Source: Bradyrhizobium sp. WSM3983
Lineage (GTDB): Bacteria > Pseudomonadota > Alphaproteobacteria > Rhizobiales > Xanthobacteraceae
Length of the DNA: 64,000 nucleotides
Direction of reading: 5' to 3'
Assembly: GCF_000473045.1 (NCBI RefSeq)
Contig: NZ_AXAY01000006.1
Location: 186,001 to 250,000, forward strand
Both the position numbers and the translations under genes were made by a program. Under the pieces are notes generated by a model. That model was not told the origin of the DNA, ran no database searches, and worked only from the letters and a program-made list of their open reading frames with translations. Every line of letters begins with the position of its first letter. The first letter of the stretch is position 1. Positions 1-8,589 of the stretch are shown here, one piece after another.

Positions 1-213
1 GGCTTTGACCTCGAAGGTGTCGCCGTATCCTCGGGTTCGGCTTGTTCCTCAGGAAAGGTCCAGCCGTCTCACGTGCTCTCGGCGATGGGGTGCGATGCCA
101 CCGTGGCCCAGGGAGCGGTGCGTCTCAGTCTGGGCTGGTCCACGGGACCGGATGACATCAATAGGGCGTTAGAGGCTTGGCGAAAGCTCGGTAATACCCT
201 ACTTAGAGCGTAA
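1..213 (+). CDS. Cysteine desulfurase, IscS/NifS type (3' end only)
   Basis: The window opens inside this gene; the last 70 codons are read in frame 1 up to TAA. The segment SSGSACSSGKVQPSHVL is the active-site loop of group I cysteine desulfurases (NifS/IscS): the Cys in GSAC carries the persulfide taken from L-cysteine. It lies 113 bases upstream of sufB, so the locus has two desulfurases, this one and the group II SufS downstream. In rhizobia a desulfurase commonly precedes sufBCD and supplies sulfur for Fe-S assembly. The PLP-lysine domain lies outside the window, so integrity cannot be judged. Confidence 0.93.
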   Translation, partial: GFDLEGVAVSSGSACSSGKVQPSHVLSAMGCDATVAQGAVRLSLGWSTGPDDINRALEAWRKLGNTLLRA

Positions 214-225
214 GCGACGAAACAC

Positions 226-245
226 GGCTTGAACGGTTCTAAGCC
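226..245. promoter_or_regulatory. Irr/ICE-like inverted repeat upstream of sufB
   Basis: The 20-mer GGCTTGAACGGTTCTAAGCC is an imperfect inverted repeat in the 113-base gap before sufB. Its right half TTCTAA matches the half-site of the iron control element (ICE) bound by Irr in rhizobia; the left half is degenerate (CTTGAA instead of TTAGAA). Position and target (Fe-S assembly genes) fit iron or heme-responsive control. The assignment is inference from motif similarity. Confidence 0.45.
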
Positions 246-294
246 CGTGCTTTCGGCCAAAAAACATCGTAATACTCGTTCGAGTTTGATCCAC

Positions 295-313
295 CGCGGT
301 CCTTGAAACCGCG
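295..313 (+). promoter_or_regulatory. Hairpin just upstream of the sufB ribosome binding site
   Basis: CGCGGT at 295-300 pairs with ACCGCG at 308-313 around a 7-base loop. The stem ends a few bases before the GGAGG of sufB (about 316-320). It could modulate sufB translation. It is a small stem and may be chance in GC-rich DNA. Confidence 0.25.
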
Positions 314-326
314 AGCGGAGGATAGA

Positions 327-1823
327 ATGCCAGCCGTCCAAGAGACGGTCGAGCGCGTCAAGCGCATCGACGTCGACCAATATCGTTATGGGTTTGAGAC
401 CCTGATCGAGTCCGACAAGGCCCCCAAGGGGCTGTCGGAAGAGACCGTCAAGTTCATCTCCGAGAAGAAGAACGAGCCCGCCTGGATGCTCCAGTGGCGG
501 CTCGAAGCCTATCGGCGCTGGCTGACCATGACCGAGCCGACCTGGGCGCGCGTCGACTATCCCAAGATCGACTTCCAGGATCTCTATTATTACGCGGCGC
601 CGAAGCCGAAGAAGACGGTGACCTCGCTCGACGAGATCGATCCGGAGATCCTGAAGACCTATGAGAAGCTCGGCATTCCCTTGCGGGAAGTTGCCATGCT
701 CGAAGGCGTCGAGCCGAAGCCCGGCGAGGAAGATCCGGCGCGCCGCAAGATCGCGGTCGACGCTGTCTTCGATTCGGTCTCGGTCGCGACCACCTTCAAG
801 GCGGAGTTGAAGAAGGCCGGCGTGATCTTCATGCCGATCTCGGAGGCCATCCGAGAGCATCCCGAACTGGTGCAGAAGTATCTGGGCTCGGTGGTGCCGA
901 CCTCGGACAATTTCTACGCGACGCTGAATTCGGCGGTGTTCTCCGACGGCTCGTTCGTCTACGTGCCGCCGGGCGTGCGCTGTCCGATGGAGCTGTCGAC
1001 CTATTTCCGCATCAACGAGCGCAACACCGGCCAGTTCGAGCGCACGCTGATCATCGCCGACAAGGGCTCCTACGTCAGCTATCTCGAAGGCTGCACCGCG
1101 CCGCAGCGCGACGAGAACCAGTTGCACGCCGCCGTGGTCGAACTCGTCGCGCATGACGATGCCGAGATCAAGTACTCGACGGTCCAGAATTGGTATCCGG
1201 GCAATTCGGAAGGCAAGGGCGGCATCTACAATTTCGTCACCAAGCGTGGCGACTGCCGCGGCAACAACTCCAAGATCTCCTGGACCCAGGTCGAGACCGG
1301 TTCGGCGATCACCTGGAAGTACCCGAGCTGCATCCTGCGCGGCGATAATTCGCGCGGCGAATTCTACTCGATCGCGATCTCGAACGGCTTCCAGCAGGTC
1401 GATTCGGGCACCAAGATGATCCATCTCGGCAAGAACACGTCGAGCCGCATCATCTCGAAGGGCATCGCCGCCGGCAAGTCGCAGAACACCTATCGTGGCC
1501 TCGTCACCGCGCACCGGAAAGCGACCGGCGCGCGCAACTTCACCGCCTGCGATTCCCTGTTGATCGGCGACAAATGCGGCGCGCACACCGTGCCGTACAT
1601 CGAGGCCAAGAACTCGTCGGCAACGTTCGAGCACGAGGCGACGACGTCGAAGATCTCCGAGGACGTGCTGTTCTACTGCGTCCAGCGCGGCCTCAGCCAG
1701 GAAGAGGCTGTCGGCCTCGTCGTTAACGGCTTCGTCAAGGACGTGCTGCAGCAACTGCCGATGGAATTCGCGGTAGAAGCGCAGAAGCTGATCTCGATCT
1801 CGCTTGAAGGGTCGGTCGGTTAA
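327..1823 (+). CDS. sufB: Fe-S cluster assembly scaffold SufB
   Basis: SufB is the scaffold subunit of the cytoplasmic SufBC2D complex on which Fe-S clusters are built from SufS-derived sulfur. The 498-residue product has the usual SufB length and the family core, including the C-terminal beta-helix region with [26 protein letters not shown] and the tail [21 protein letters not shown]. The ATG at 327 is preferred because GGAGG lies 6 bases ahead; an in-frame TTG at 303 would add eight residues without a ribosome site. It is the first complete gene of a suf operon running to 6025. Confidence 0.97.
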   Translation: MPAVQETVERVKRIDVDQYRYGFETLIESDKAPKGLSEETVKFISEKKNEPAWMLQWRLEAYRRWLTMTEPTWARVDYPKIDFQDLYYYAAPKPKKTVTSLDEIDPEILKTYEKLGIPLREVAMLEGVEPKPGEEDPARRKIAVDAVFDSVSVATTFKAELKKAGVIFMPISEAIREHPELVQKYLGSVVPTSDNFYATLNSAVFSDGSFVYVPPGVRCPMELSTYFRINERNTGQFERTLIIADKGSYVSYLEGCTAPQRDENQLHAAVVELVAHDDAEIKYSTVQNWYPGNSEGKGGIYNFVTKRGDCRGNNSKISWTQVETGSAITWKYPSCILRGDNSRGEFYSIAISNGFQQVDSGTKMIHLGKNTSSRIISKGIAAGKSQNTYRGLVTAHRKATGARNFTACDSLLIGDKCGAHTVPYIEAKNSSATFEHEATTSKISEDVLFYCVQRGLSQEEAVGLVVNGFVKDVLQQLPMEFAVEAQKLISISLEGSVG

Positions 1824-1834
1824 TCGCCGACCCT
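1808..1834 (+). promoter_or_regulatory. Intercistronic hairpin across the sufB stop codon
   Basis: AGGGTCGG (1808-1815) and CCGACCCT (1827-1834) form a perfect 8-bp stem around an 11-base loop that contains the sufB TAA. There is no T-run, so it is unlikely to terminate transcription. It could serve in mRNA processing or set the sufB/sufC ratio. Confidence 0.35.
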
Positions 1835-1884
1835 CGCGGTGCGCTACGGCGCTCCAACATCAATTGAATAAACTGGATACCAAG

Positions 1885-2637
<753 letters not shown>

Positions 2638-2648
2638 GGAATTTTGCG

Positions 2649-3953
2649 ATGAACGTTGCTGTGGCAAAGACCGGAAGCGGCCGCGCGGTGAGCGATCTGT
2701 TCGCCAGCGCCGAAGGTCGCCTGCCGGGTTCGCCTTCCGTGATCGCTTCGCGCCGCGAGGCGTTCGAGACCTATGAGCGTCTCGGCCTGCCGCACCGCCG
2801 GATCGAGGAATGGAAATACACTGATCTCCGCGCGCTGGTCGGCGAGGTGCTGCCGTTGGCAGCCGCGCCCGATGCGGCTGCTCTGAAGCGCGCCGCGGAC
2901 GCCGTGAAGGCGCATGCCATCGCCGGCGCCCGCAAGCTGGTGCTGGTCGACGGCGTGTTCGCGGCCGATCTGTCGGACGTCAGGGCGCTCACCGCTGAGG
3001 CGGGCTTCAGGACGTTGCGGGAAACGCTGGAGAAGGATGCCGGTCTGCTGACGACCGCTTCCACCGACGCCGTGATCGCACTCAACGCGGCAATGGCGAC
3101 CGATGGCGTGGTGCTGTCGATCGCCGACGGTGCGCAGTTGTCCGCGCCGATCCAGATCATCCACATCGCGACCGCGGCTTCCGCATCGGCCTTCACCCGT
3201 TCGCAGGTCGTGATCGGGAAGGGCGCTCGCGCCACCCTCGTCGAGAGCTTCGTCGCGGCTGGCGCCAAGGCTTACCAGGTCAATGACGCCGTGATCGTCA
3301 CGGTCGGCGACGACGCTGACGTCGCGCATATCCGCCTGATGGACGATGCGCCTGACGCGGTGAACGTGACCTCGCATTTCGTGACGGTCGGCGCCAACGT
3401 CAAACTCAATTTCTTCAACATGACCACTGGTGCCGCGGTCAGCCGCTTGCAGGGTCTCATCACGCTGGCGGGCGAGGGCAGCGAGCTGTCGGCCAATGGC
3501 GTCAACCTGTTGCAGAAGACCGAGCATGGCGACACCACGCTGGTGGTCGACCATGCGGTGCCGAACTGCGTCAGCCGCGAAGTCTTCCGTGCCGTGATCG
3601 ACGATCGCGCCCATTCGGTGTTCCAGGGCCGCATCATCGTTCGCCCCGACGCGCAGAAGACCGACGGCAAGATGATGACCCGCGCACTGCTGCTCTCGGA
3701 CGAAGCCGAGGCCGACAACAAGCCCGAGCTCGAGATATTCGCCGACGACGTCTCCTGCGGCCACGGCGCCACCTCCGGCGCGCTGGACGACAGCCTGCTG
3801 TTCTATCTGAAGGCCCGCGGCCTGCCCGAGAAGCAGGCCCAGGCGCTGTTGATCCAGGCTTTCGTGGGTGAAGCGGTCGAGCAGATTGCCGACGACGGCT
3901 TGCGCGAACACGTGATCGGCATTGCCGAGCGCTGGCTGGAGCGCCGGTCATGA
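2649..3953 (+). CDS. sufD: Fe-S cluster assembly protein SufD
   Basis: SufD is the SufB paralogue that completes the SufBC2D scaffold and is needed for iron acquisition during cluster assembly. The 434-residue product has the N-terminal helical part with the typical RRIEEWKYTDLR stretch (about 51-62) and a C-terminal beta-helix domain ending in LKARGLPEKQAQALLIQAFVGE. AAGGA precedes the ATG. Its stop overlaps the sufS start by four bases (ATGA), which indicates translational coupling. Confidence 0.96.
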   Translation: MNVAVAKTGSGRAVSDLFASAEGRLPGSPSVIASRREAFETYERLGLPHRRIEEWKYTDLRALVGEVLPLAAAPDAAALKRAADAVKAHAIAGARKLVLVDGVFAADLSDVRALTAEAGFRTLRETLEKDAGLLTTASTDAVIALNAAMATDGVVLSIADGAQLSAPIQIIHIATAASASAFTRSQVVIGKGARATLVESFVAAGAKAYQVNDAVIVTVGDDADVAHIRLMDDAPDAVNVTSHFVTVGANVKLNFFNMTTGAAVSRLQGLITLAGEGSELSANGVNLLQKTEHGDTTLVVDHAVPNCVSREVFRAVIDDRAHSVFQGRIIVRPDAQKTDGKMMTRALLLSDEAEADNKPELEIFADDVSCGHGATSGALDDSLLFYLKARGLPEKQAQALLIQAFVGEAVEQIADDGLREHVIGIAERWLERRS

Positions 3954-5197
3954 GCACGCATCCCGCTGTCAAGAACGGCGCCTATGATGTCGCGCGCGTG
4001 CGTCAGGACTTTCCGGCGCTTGCCATGCAGGTCTACGGCAAGCCGCTGGTCTATCTCGACAACGCGGCATCCGCGCAGAAGCCGAGCGTTGTGCTCGATC
4101 GCATGACGCAGGCCTATACGTCCGAATACGCCAACGTCCATCGCGGCCTGCACTACCTCGCCAACGCTGCGACCGAAGCCTATGAGGGCGGACGCACCAA
4201 GGTCGCGCAGTTCATCAACGCTGCCCGCACCGAGGAAATCATCTTCACCCGCAACGCGACAGAAGCAATCAACCTGGTCGCCTCGTCCTGGGGCGGCCCG
4301 AACATCGGGGAAGGCGACGAGATCGTCATCTCGATCATGGAGCACCACTCCAACATCGTGCCCTGGCATTTCCTCAGGGAACGCCAGGGTGCCGTGATCA
4401 AGTGGGCGCCGGTCGACGATGAAGGCAACTTCCTCATCGACGAGTTCGAGAAGCTGCTGACGTCGAAGACCAAGCTGGTTGCGATCACGCAGATGTCGAA
4501 CGCGCTCGGCACCATCGTGCCGGTCAAGGACGTCGTGAAGATCGCCCATGCCCGCGGCATTCCCGTGCTGGTCGACGGCAGCCAGGGCGCGGTGCATCTG
4601 CCGGTCGACGTCCAGGATATCGGCTGCGACTTCTACGTCTTTACCGGCCACAAGGTGTACGGGCCGACCGGCATCGGCGTGCTCTGGGCCAAATACGACC
4701 ATCTTGTCGCGATGCGTCCCTATAACGGCGGCGGCGAGATGATCCGCGAGGTCTCGCGCGATGTCGTCACCTATGGCGATCCCCCGCACAAATTCGAGGC
4801 GGGCACGCCCGCGATCGTCGAGGCCGTCGGCCTTGGCGCCGCCATCGACTATGTCAGTTCGATCGGCAAGGAGCGCATCGCCGCCCACGAGCACGATCTC
4901 GTCACCTACGCCCAGGAGAAGCTGCGCGAGATCAACTCGCTGCGGCTGATCGGCACCGCGCGGGGCAAGGGCCCGGTGATCTCGTTCGAGCTCAAGGGCG
5001 CGCATGCCCATGACGTCGCCACCGTGATCGACCGTCAGGGCATCGCGGTCCGTGCCGGCACCCATTGCGTGATGCCGCTTTTAGAGCGGTTCAACGTGAC
5101 CGCCACCTGCCGGGCCTCGTTCGGCATGTATAATACGCGGGAAGAAGTCGATCATCTGGCACAGGCGCTGCTGAAGGCGCGGGATTTGTTCGCATGA
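3950..5197 (+). CDS. sufS: Cysteine desulfurase SufS
   Basis: Group II PLP-dependent cysteine desulfurase that provides persulfide sulfur to the SufBCD scaffold. The 415-residue product shows the N-terminal VYLDNAASAQKP, the PLP Schiff-base lysine in FTGHKVYGPTG (K235) and the persulfide cysteine in RAGTHC (C373). No sufE-like gene lies nearby, so the sulfur acceptor is not evident from the window. It overlaps sufD and the next gene by four bases each, so sufD-sufS-DUF59 is a coupled block. Confidence 0.96.
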   Translation: MSTHPAVKNGAYDVARVRQDFPALAMQVYGKPLVYLDNAASAQKPSVVLDRMTQAYTSEYANVHRGLHYLANAATEAYEGGRTKVAQFINAARTEEIIFTRNATEAINLVASSWGGPNIGEGDEIVISIMEHHSNIVPWHFLRERQGAVIKWAPVDDEGNFLIDEFEKLLTSKTKLVAITQMSNALGTIVPVKDVVKIAHARGIPVLVDGSQGAVHLPVDVQDIGCDFYVFTGHKVYGPTGIGVLWAKYDHLVAMRPYNGGGEMIREVSRDVVTYGDPPHKFEAGTPAIVEAVGLGAAIDYVSSIGKERIAAHEHDLVTYAQEKLREINSLRLIGTARGKGPVISFELKGAHAHDVATVIDRQGIAVRAGTHCVMPLLERFNVTATCRASFGMYNTREEVDHLAQALLKARDLFA

Positions 5198-5565
5198 GTG
5201 ACACGGCCGAAATCAAAGCCAATCCGATGGAGACCCATTCGGCGTTGCCGCCGGAGGAGACCGAGCGTCTCACGACCGAGATCATCGCCGGGCTCAAGAC
5301 CGTGTTCGATCCGGAAATCCCGGCCGACATCTACGAGCTCGGCCTGATCTACAAGGTCGAGATCAAGGACGACCGCTCGGTCGACGTGCAGATGACGCTG
5401 ACGACCCCGAACTGCCCGGCCGCCGGCGAGCTGCCGACCATGGTCGAGAACGCGGTTGCGAGCGTTCCCGGCGTCGGCGTGGTCGACGTCAAGGTCGTCT
5501 GGGAGCCGGCCTGGACGCCGGAACGCATGAGCGACGAGGCGCGCCTCGTCCTGAACATGTGGTGA
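5194..5565 (+). CDS. SUF-associated DUF59/MIP18-family protein (SufT-like)
   Basis: A 123-residue cytoplasmic protein of the DUF59 (PaaD/MIP18) family, members of which assist Fe-S cluster delivery or maturation. It has the family hallmarks DPEIPADIYELGLIY (about 33-47) and the TTPNCPAAGELP loop with the conserved cysteine. The start overlaps the sufS stop (ATGA), so it is co-translated with the SUF operon. The exact target apoproteins cannot be told from sequence. Confidence 0.93.
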   Translation: MSDTAEIKANPMETHSALPPEETERLTTEIIAGLKTVFDPEIPADIYELGLIYKVEIKDDRSVDVQMTLTTPNCPAAGELPTMVENAVASVPGVGVVDVKVVWEPAWTPERMSDEARLVLNMW

Positions 5566-5614
5566 CACGTAACCTCGATATTGAATTCGCTCCGCAACGG
5601 ACCACATCACTGAC

Positions 5615-6025
5615 ATGACCCAGATATCGTCCGGCTCGACACCTGCATCCACTCCGAAGCCCCGGCGGCCGCGCCCGCAGGTGATGCGGCTAACGGATGC
5701 CGCTGCCCAGCGTATCTCCGAGCTCACCCAGCGCGCCGATTCCGAGATCGTGGGTCTGCGCGTCGGCGTGAAGAACGGCGGCTGTGCCGGCCAGTCCTAC
5801 ACGGTCGAATACGCCCACGATATCCGCCCGACCGACGAGGTCGTCGAGGACAAGGGCGTCAAGATCCTGATCGACCCCAAGGCCGTGCTGTTCCTGCTCG
5901 GCACCGAGATGGACTACAAGGCCGACAAGATGCAGGCCCAGTTCGTCTTCAACAACCCCAACCAGATCTCCGCCTGCGGCTGCGGCGAGTCGGTCGAGCT
6001 GCGCCCGGCCAAGATCGACGGGTAA
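5615..6025 (+). CDS. sufA: A-type Fe-S carrier (SufA/HesB family)
   Basis: A-type carrier proteins accept Fe-S clusters from the SufBCD scaffold and pass them to apoenzymes. The 136-residue product carries the three conserved ligands, C57 in GGCAGQSY and C121/C123 in SACGCGESVEL. It has a proline-rich N-terminal extension of about 22 residues before the HesB domain. It is the last gene of the suf operon, 49 bases after the DUF59 gene. Family members are hard to tell apart, so SufA versus ErpA/IscA is decided here by operon context. Confidence 0.92.
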   Translation: MTQISSGSTPASTPKPRRPRPQVMRLTDAAAQRISELTQRADSEIVGLRVGVKNGGCAGQSYTVEYAHDIRPTDEVVEDKGVKILIDPKAVLFLLGTEMDYKADKMQAQFVFNNPNQISACGCGESVELRPAKIDG

Positions 6026-6052
6026 GCCCGCTTTCTCGTCTCATTCCGCTGT

Positions 6053-6185
6053 CGTCCCGGCGTAGGCCGGGACCCATACCGCGTGATCTCTCGGTGATGG
6101 GCAGTGTTAGTACCAACACTGGCACGACTAGCAGTCTTCGTTAAACTGCTCCCTGTGGCTATGGGTCCCGGCCTGCGCCGGGACG
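6053..6185. repeat. Intergenic inverted-repeat element, copy A (26-bp terminal arms)
   Basis: A 133-base element bounded by arms at 6053-6078 and 6160-6185 that are inverted copies with one mismatch in 26; each arm contains a nested CCCGG..CCGGG hairpin and the inner end CCCATA/TATGGG. A second copy lies at 48148-48274. The interiors share ccgcgtgatct near the left arm and a gtcttcgt.aaact.ctccctg stretch near the right. It fills the gap between the suf operon and the tfoX-like gene. It resembles palindromic intergenic repeats of rhizobia. Confidence 0.85.
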
Positions 6186-6207
6186 AAGTTGGGGAGGCAG
6201 CCGGGCC

Positions 6208-6651
6208 ATGGACCGCGAATTCCTGATCGACCTGTTCGCCGATTTCGGCCCCGTCGCCATCCGTAAAATGTTCTCCGGCTACGGCATCTCCGCCGACGGG
6301 ATCAATTTCGCGCTCGCCTTGCGGGCCGGCCTGTTCTTCCGCGCCGACGAGGTGACCATCCCGGACTTTGAGGCCGAAGGCTCAAAGCCGTTCCAGTATT
6401 CGACCCGCGCCAAGACGGTGCTGGTGAATTCCTATTGGGAGCTGCCGGCGCGCCTGTTCGACGATTCCGAGGAGCTGGCGCAATGGGCGAGGGCGGCGCT
6501 CGCCGCCGCCCAGCGCGCCAAGGTGAAGAAGCGGCCGAAAGGGAAGAAGGCAGCGAGCAAGGCGGCGAAGAAAGTCACCAAGCCGGCGAGAGCGCCGAAG
6601 AAGGCGACTAAAAAGGCCCAGGTGCGAAAGGGCGCCAAACGGAAGACTTGA
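6208..6651 (+). CDS. TfoX N-terminal domain protein with Lys/Ala-rich tail
   Basis: A 147-residue protein whose first ~100 residues match the TfoX/Sxy N-terminal domain (FADFGPVAIRKMFSGYGI, then GINFALALRAGLFFRAD). The last ~40 residues are a low-complexity basic tail rich in Lys, Ala and Pro, resembling histone-like nucleic-acid binding tails. TfoX in gammaproteobacteria promotes competence, but the stand-alone N domain has no proven role in rhizobia. GGGGAGG precedes the ATG by about 12 bases and lies right after repeat copy A. It converges on the fabA-like gene with only three bases between stops. Confidence 0.85.
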   Translation: MDREFLIDLFADFGPVAIRKMFSGYGISADGINFALALRAGLFFRADEVTIPDFEAEGSKPFQYSTRAKTVLVNSYWELPARLFDDSEELAQWARAALAAAQRAKVKKRPKGKKAASKAAKKVTKPARAPKKATKKAQVRKGAKRKT

Positions 6652-6654
6652 GGA

Positions 6655-7185
6655 TCACTCCGCGGCCTTGGTCAGGCCAACCCGCATGTCCTTTGCCACA
6701 AAGACGCAGACACCGTCGGCAAGCACGCGGCCGTCGGCAATTCCGAGCACCAGCTTGCCGCGGCGGACCATGCGCATGGCGACCTCGTAGCGCACGGATC
6801 GCGTCTGCGGCGTGACGGCGCCCGTGACCTCGACCTCGCCGACGCCGATGGCGCGGCCCTTGCCCGGCGAGCCCGACCAGCCGAGCCAGTAACCGACCAT
6901 CTGCCACATCGCATCCAGCCCGAGGCTCCCCGGCATCATCGCGTCACCGCGATAGTGGCAGTCGAAGAACCAGTGGTCCGGCACAATGTCGAGCTCGCCC
7001 ACGATGTGGCCCTTGCCGAACGCGCCGCCGTCCAAGCTGATCTCGGTGATGCGGTCCATCATGAGCATCGGCGGCGCCGGCAATTGCGCGTTGCCCGGGC
7101 CGAAATAGCCGCCTTCGCTCGATCTCAGCAACTCGTCCCTGGTGTAGGACGGTTGGGGTGTGTGAAAATCATGCGGGTTTGGCAA
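6655..7185 (-). CDS. FabA-like 3-hydroxyacyl-ACP dehydratase
   Basis: Hot-dog-fold dehydratase of the FabA type, which dehydrates (and in true FabA isomerises) 3-hydroxydecanoyl-ACP in fatty acid synthesis. The 176-residue product keeps the catalytic pair: H77 in FFDCHYRGDAMMPG and D91 in SLGLDAMWQ. The reading frame opens with TTG at 7185; no in-frame ATG exists before residue 40, and the N-terminus aligns with known FabA. No fabB or fabI lies beside it, as would be expected for the main rhizobial fabA (irr-fabA-fabB-fabI), so this is probably a second paralogue. Confidence 0.88.
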   Translation of the reverse strand: MPNPHDFHTPQPSYTRDELLRSSEGGYFGPGNAQLPAPPMLMMDRITEISLDGGAFGKGHIVGELDIVPDHWFFDCHYRGDAMMPGSLGLDAMWQMVGYWLGWSGSPGKGRAIGVGEVEVTGAVTPQTRSVRYEVAMRMVRRGKLVLGIADGRVLADGVCVFVAKDMRVGLTKAAE

Positions 7186-7393
7186 GACGACAGAACCTCT
7201 GCGGGCGCGCAGTCAGGTGCACGGGGCCGACGATACAGCCTCAGATGTCGTCCGTCGCGGAGCAATGTCAAGCACGCAAGACCCTTCAAGCTTCGGCCAT
7301 GTCAGGCTGATGGCCCTTGCCGCGTCACGTGCTCGAAATGTCGCTCAGGCCTATTACGGCCGCATGAAGATGTCGCGACGGCGACCGGCCGCG

Positions 7394-8461
7394 TCACGCC
7401 ACCCGGTTGTGCGTCTCGACTGCGTATTCCGGGTCGACTTCGCAGATCACGCGGTTGCGGCCGTTGCGCTTGGCCGCATAGAGGCAGGCGTCCGCACGCT
7501 CGATCAGCGCGTCGGTGTCGTCGCCCTGCTTCAGCATGGAGACGCCGACGGAGATGGTGACGCGGCCGAGGATCTCGCCGGTCGACTTCTTCTTCAATTC
7601 CTTCGCCATCACTGCCCGGCGGATGTGATCGGCAACGGTGAGGGCCTGGCGTAGCGCGGTATTGGGCAGCACCACCGCGAATTCCTCGCCGCCATAGCGG
7701 GCGGTGATGTCCTGGCCCTTGATTGACTGCTTCAGCGACAGGCCGACCAGCCGCAGCACCTGATCGCCGGTGAGATGGCCGTAGGAATCGTTGAACGACT
7801 TGAAATGGTCGATGTCGAGCAGCAGGAGCGACAGTGGCTCGCCGCTCGCGAGCGCGCTCTGCACGGCCATGCCGATCATGCGGTCGAAATATTTGCGGTT
7901 GCCGAGGCCGGTCAGCGGATCGGTCAGGCTCTCGGCGCGGATCGCTTCCAGGCTCTGCTGGAGATTGCTGATCTCGTTCTTCGACAGCGTCAGCCGGTCT
8001 TCCAGCGCCTTGTTGGTCTCGCGCATCTCGCCGGTCGAACGCAGCAGCGCCTCGACGATGGTTTTGATCTGCTCGCGGCTCTTGGCCGAGGACAATTGCG
8101 CGGTCGCGCCCGACAGGCTGGTGTCGTAGGCGCTGGTCATGCCGAGTGCGTCGCTCAAGACCGTCATCACGTCGTCGATCTCGCCGATGACGCGCGCACC
8201 GACCTTGTCGATGCGGTCGGTCGTTTTGATGTGGGAGAGATAGGTGTCGTAGATCTGCTCGAGATCGGCTTCGGTCAGCTTGCCGTTGCGTGCCAGCGTC
8301 TCGTTGATGATCTTGTTGAGCGGCGCGTTGTAGCCCGTCGCGTAGACGTACCAGATCTCGTAGTTGCGGGGAATTGCGGTTTGCTTCAGTGACCGGATCT
8401 GGCCGAGCGCCACCTCGGCAAACGCCATCGTGCGCTCGTGTTCATCGAGAACCTTGACCAC
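7394..8461 (-). CDS. Diguanylate cyclase (GGDEF)
   Basis: A 355-residue soluble protein that should make cyclic di-GMP from two GTP. The GGDEF domain occupies about residues 180-345, starting at LTDPLTGLGNRKYFD, with the active-site RYGGEEF (GGEEF 257-261). The inhibitory I-site position that is RxxD in PleD reads K248-G-Q-D here, so product inhibition may be weakened. The N-terminal ~170 residues are helical with no membrane segment and are likely a dimerising or sensory module. The frame opens with GTG at 8461, with GGGG about 8 bases upstream. Confidence 0.93.
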   Translation of the reverse strand: MVKVLDEHERTMAFAEVALGQIRSLKQTAIPRNYEIWYVYATGYNAPLNKIINETLARNGKLTEADLEQIYDTYLSHIKTTDRIDKVGARVIGEIDDVMTVLSDALGMTSAYDTSLSGATAQLSSAKSREQIKTIVEALLRSTGEMRETNKALEDRLTLSKNEISNLQQSLEAIRAESLTDPLTGLGNRKYFDRMIGMAVQSALASGEPLSLLLLDIDHFKSFNDSYGHLTGDQVLRLVGLSLKQSIKGQDITARYGGEEFAVVLPNTALRQALTVADHIRRAVMAKELKKKSTGEILGRVTISVGVSMLKQGDDTDALIERADACLYAAKRNGRNRVICEVDPEYAVETHNRVA

Positions 8462-8589
8462 AGAACATACCCCACAGCGGTCGGTGTGCAGCCGACCGCA
8501 GCAATGCTTAAATTATGTTCGTAGGCTAACGGACGATCATGAATTGTCGGTAAACGATCGACCGTTCAACTCAGGCGTGTATCGTGGTT

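Noticed and set aside
69..1754. 561-residue minus-strand ORF across sufB
   Set aside because: Antisense shadow of sufB in GC-rich DNA: Arg/Asp/Leu-rich, no recognised domain, no ribosome site. Similar long antisense frames over sufD, sufS, phaC, the CoA-transferase and recJ were left out for the same reason.
6053..6185. Insertion sequence
   Set aside because: Terminal inverted repeats are present but the element is 133 bases, encodes nothing and shows no clear target duplication, so it was called a palindromic repeat.
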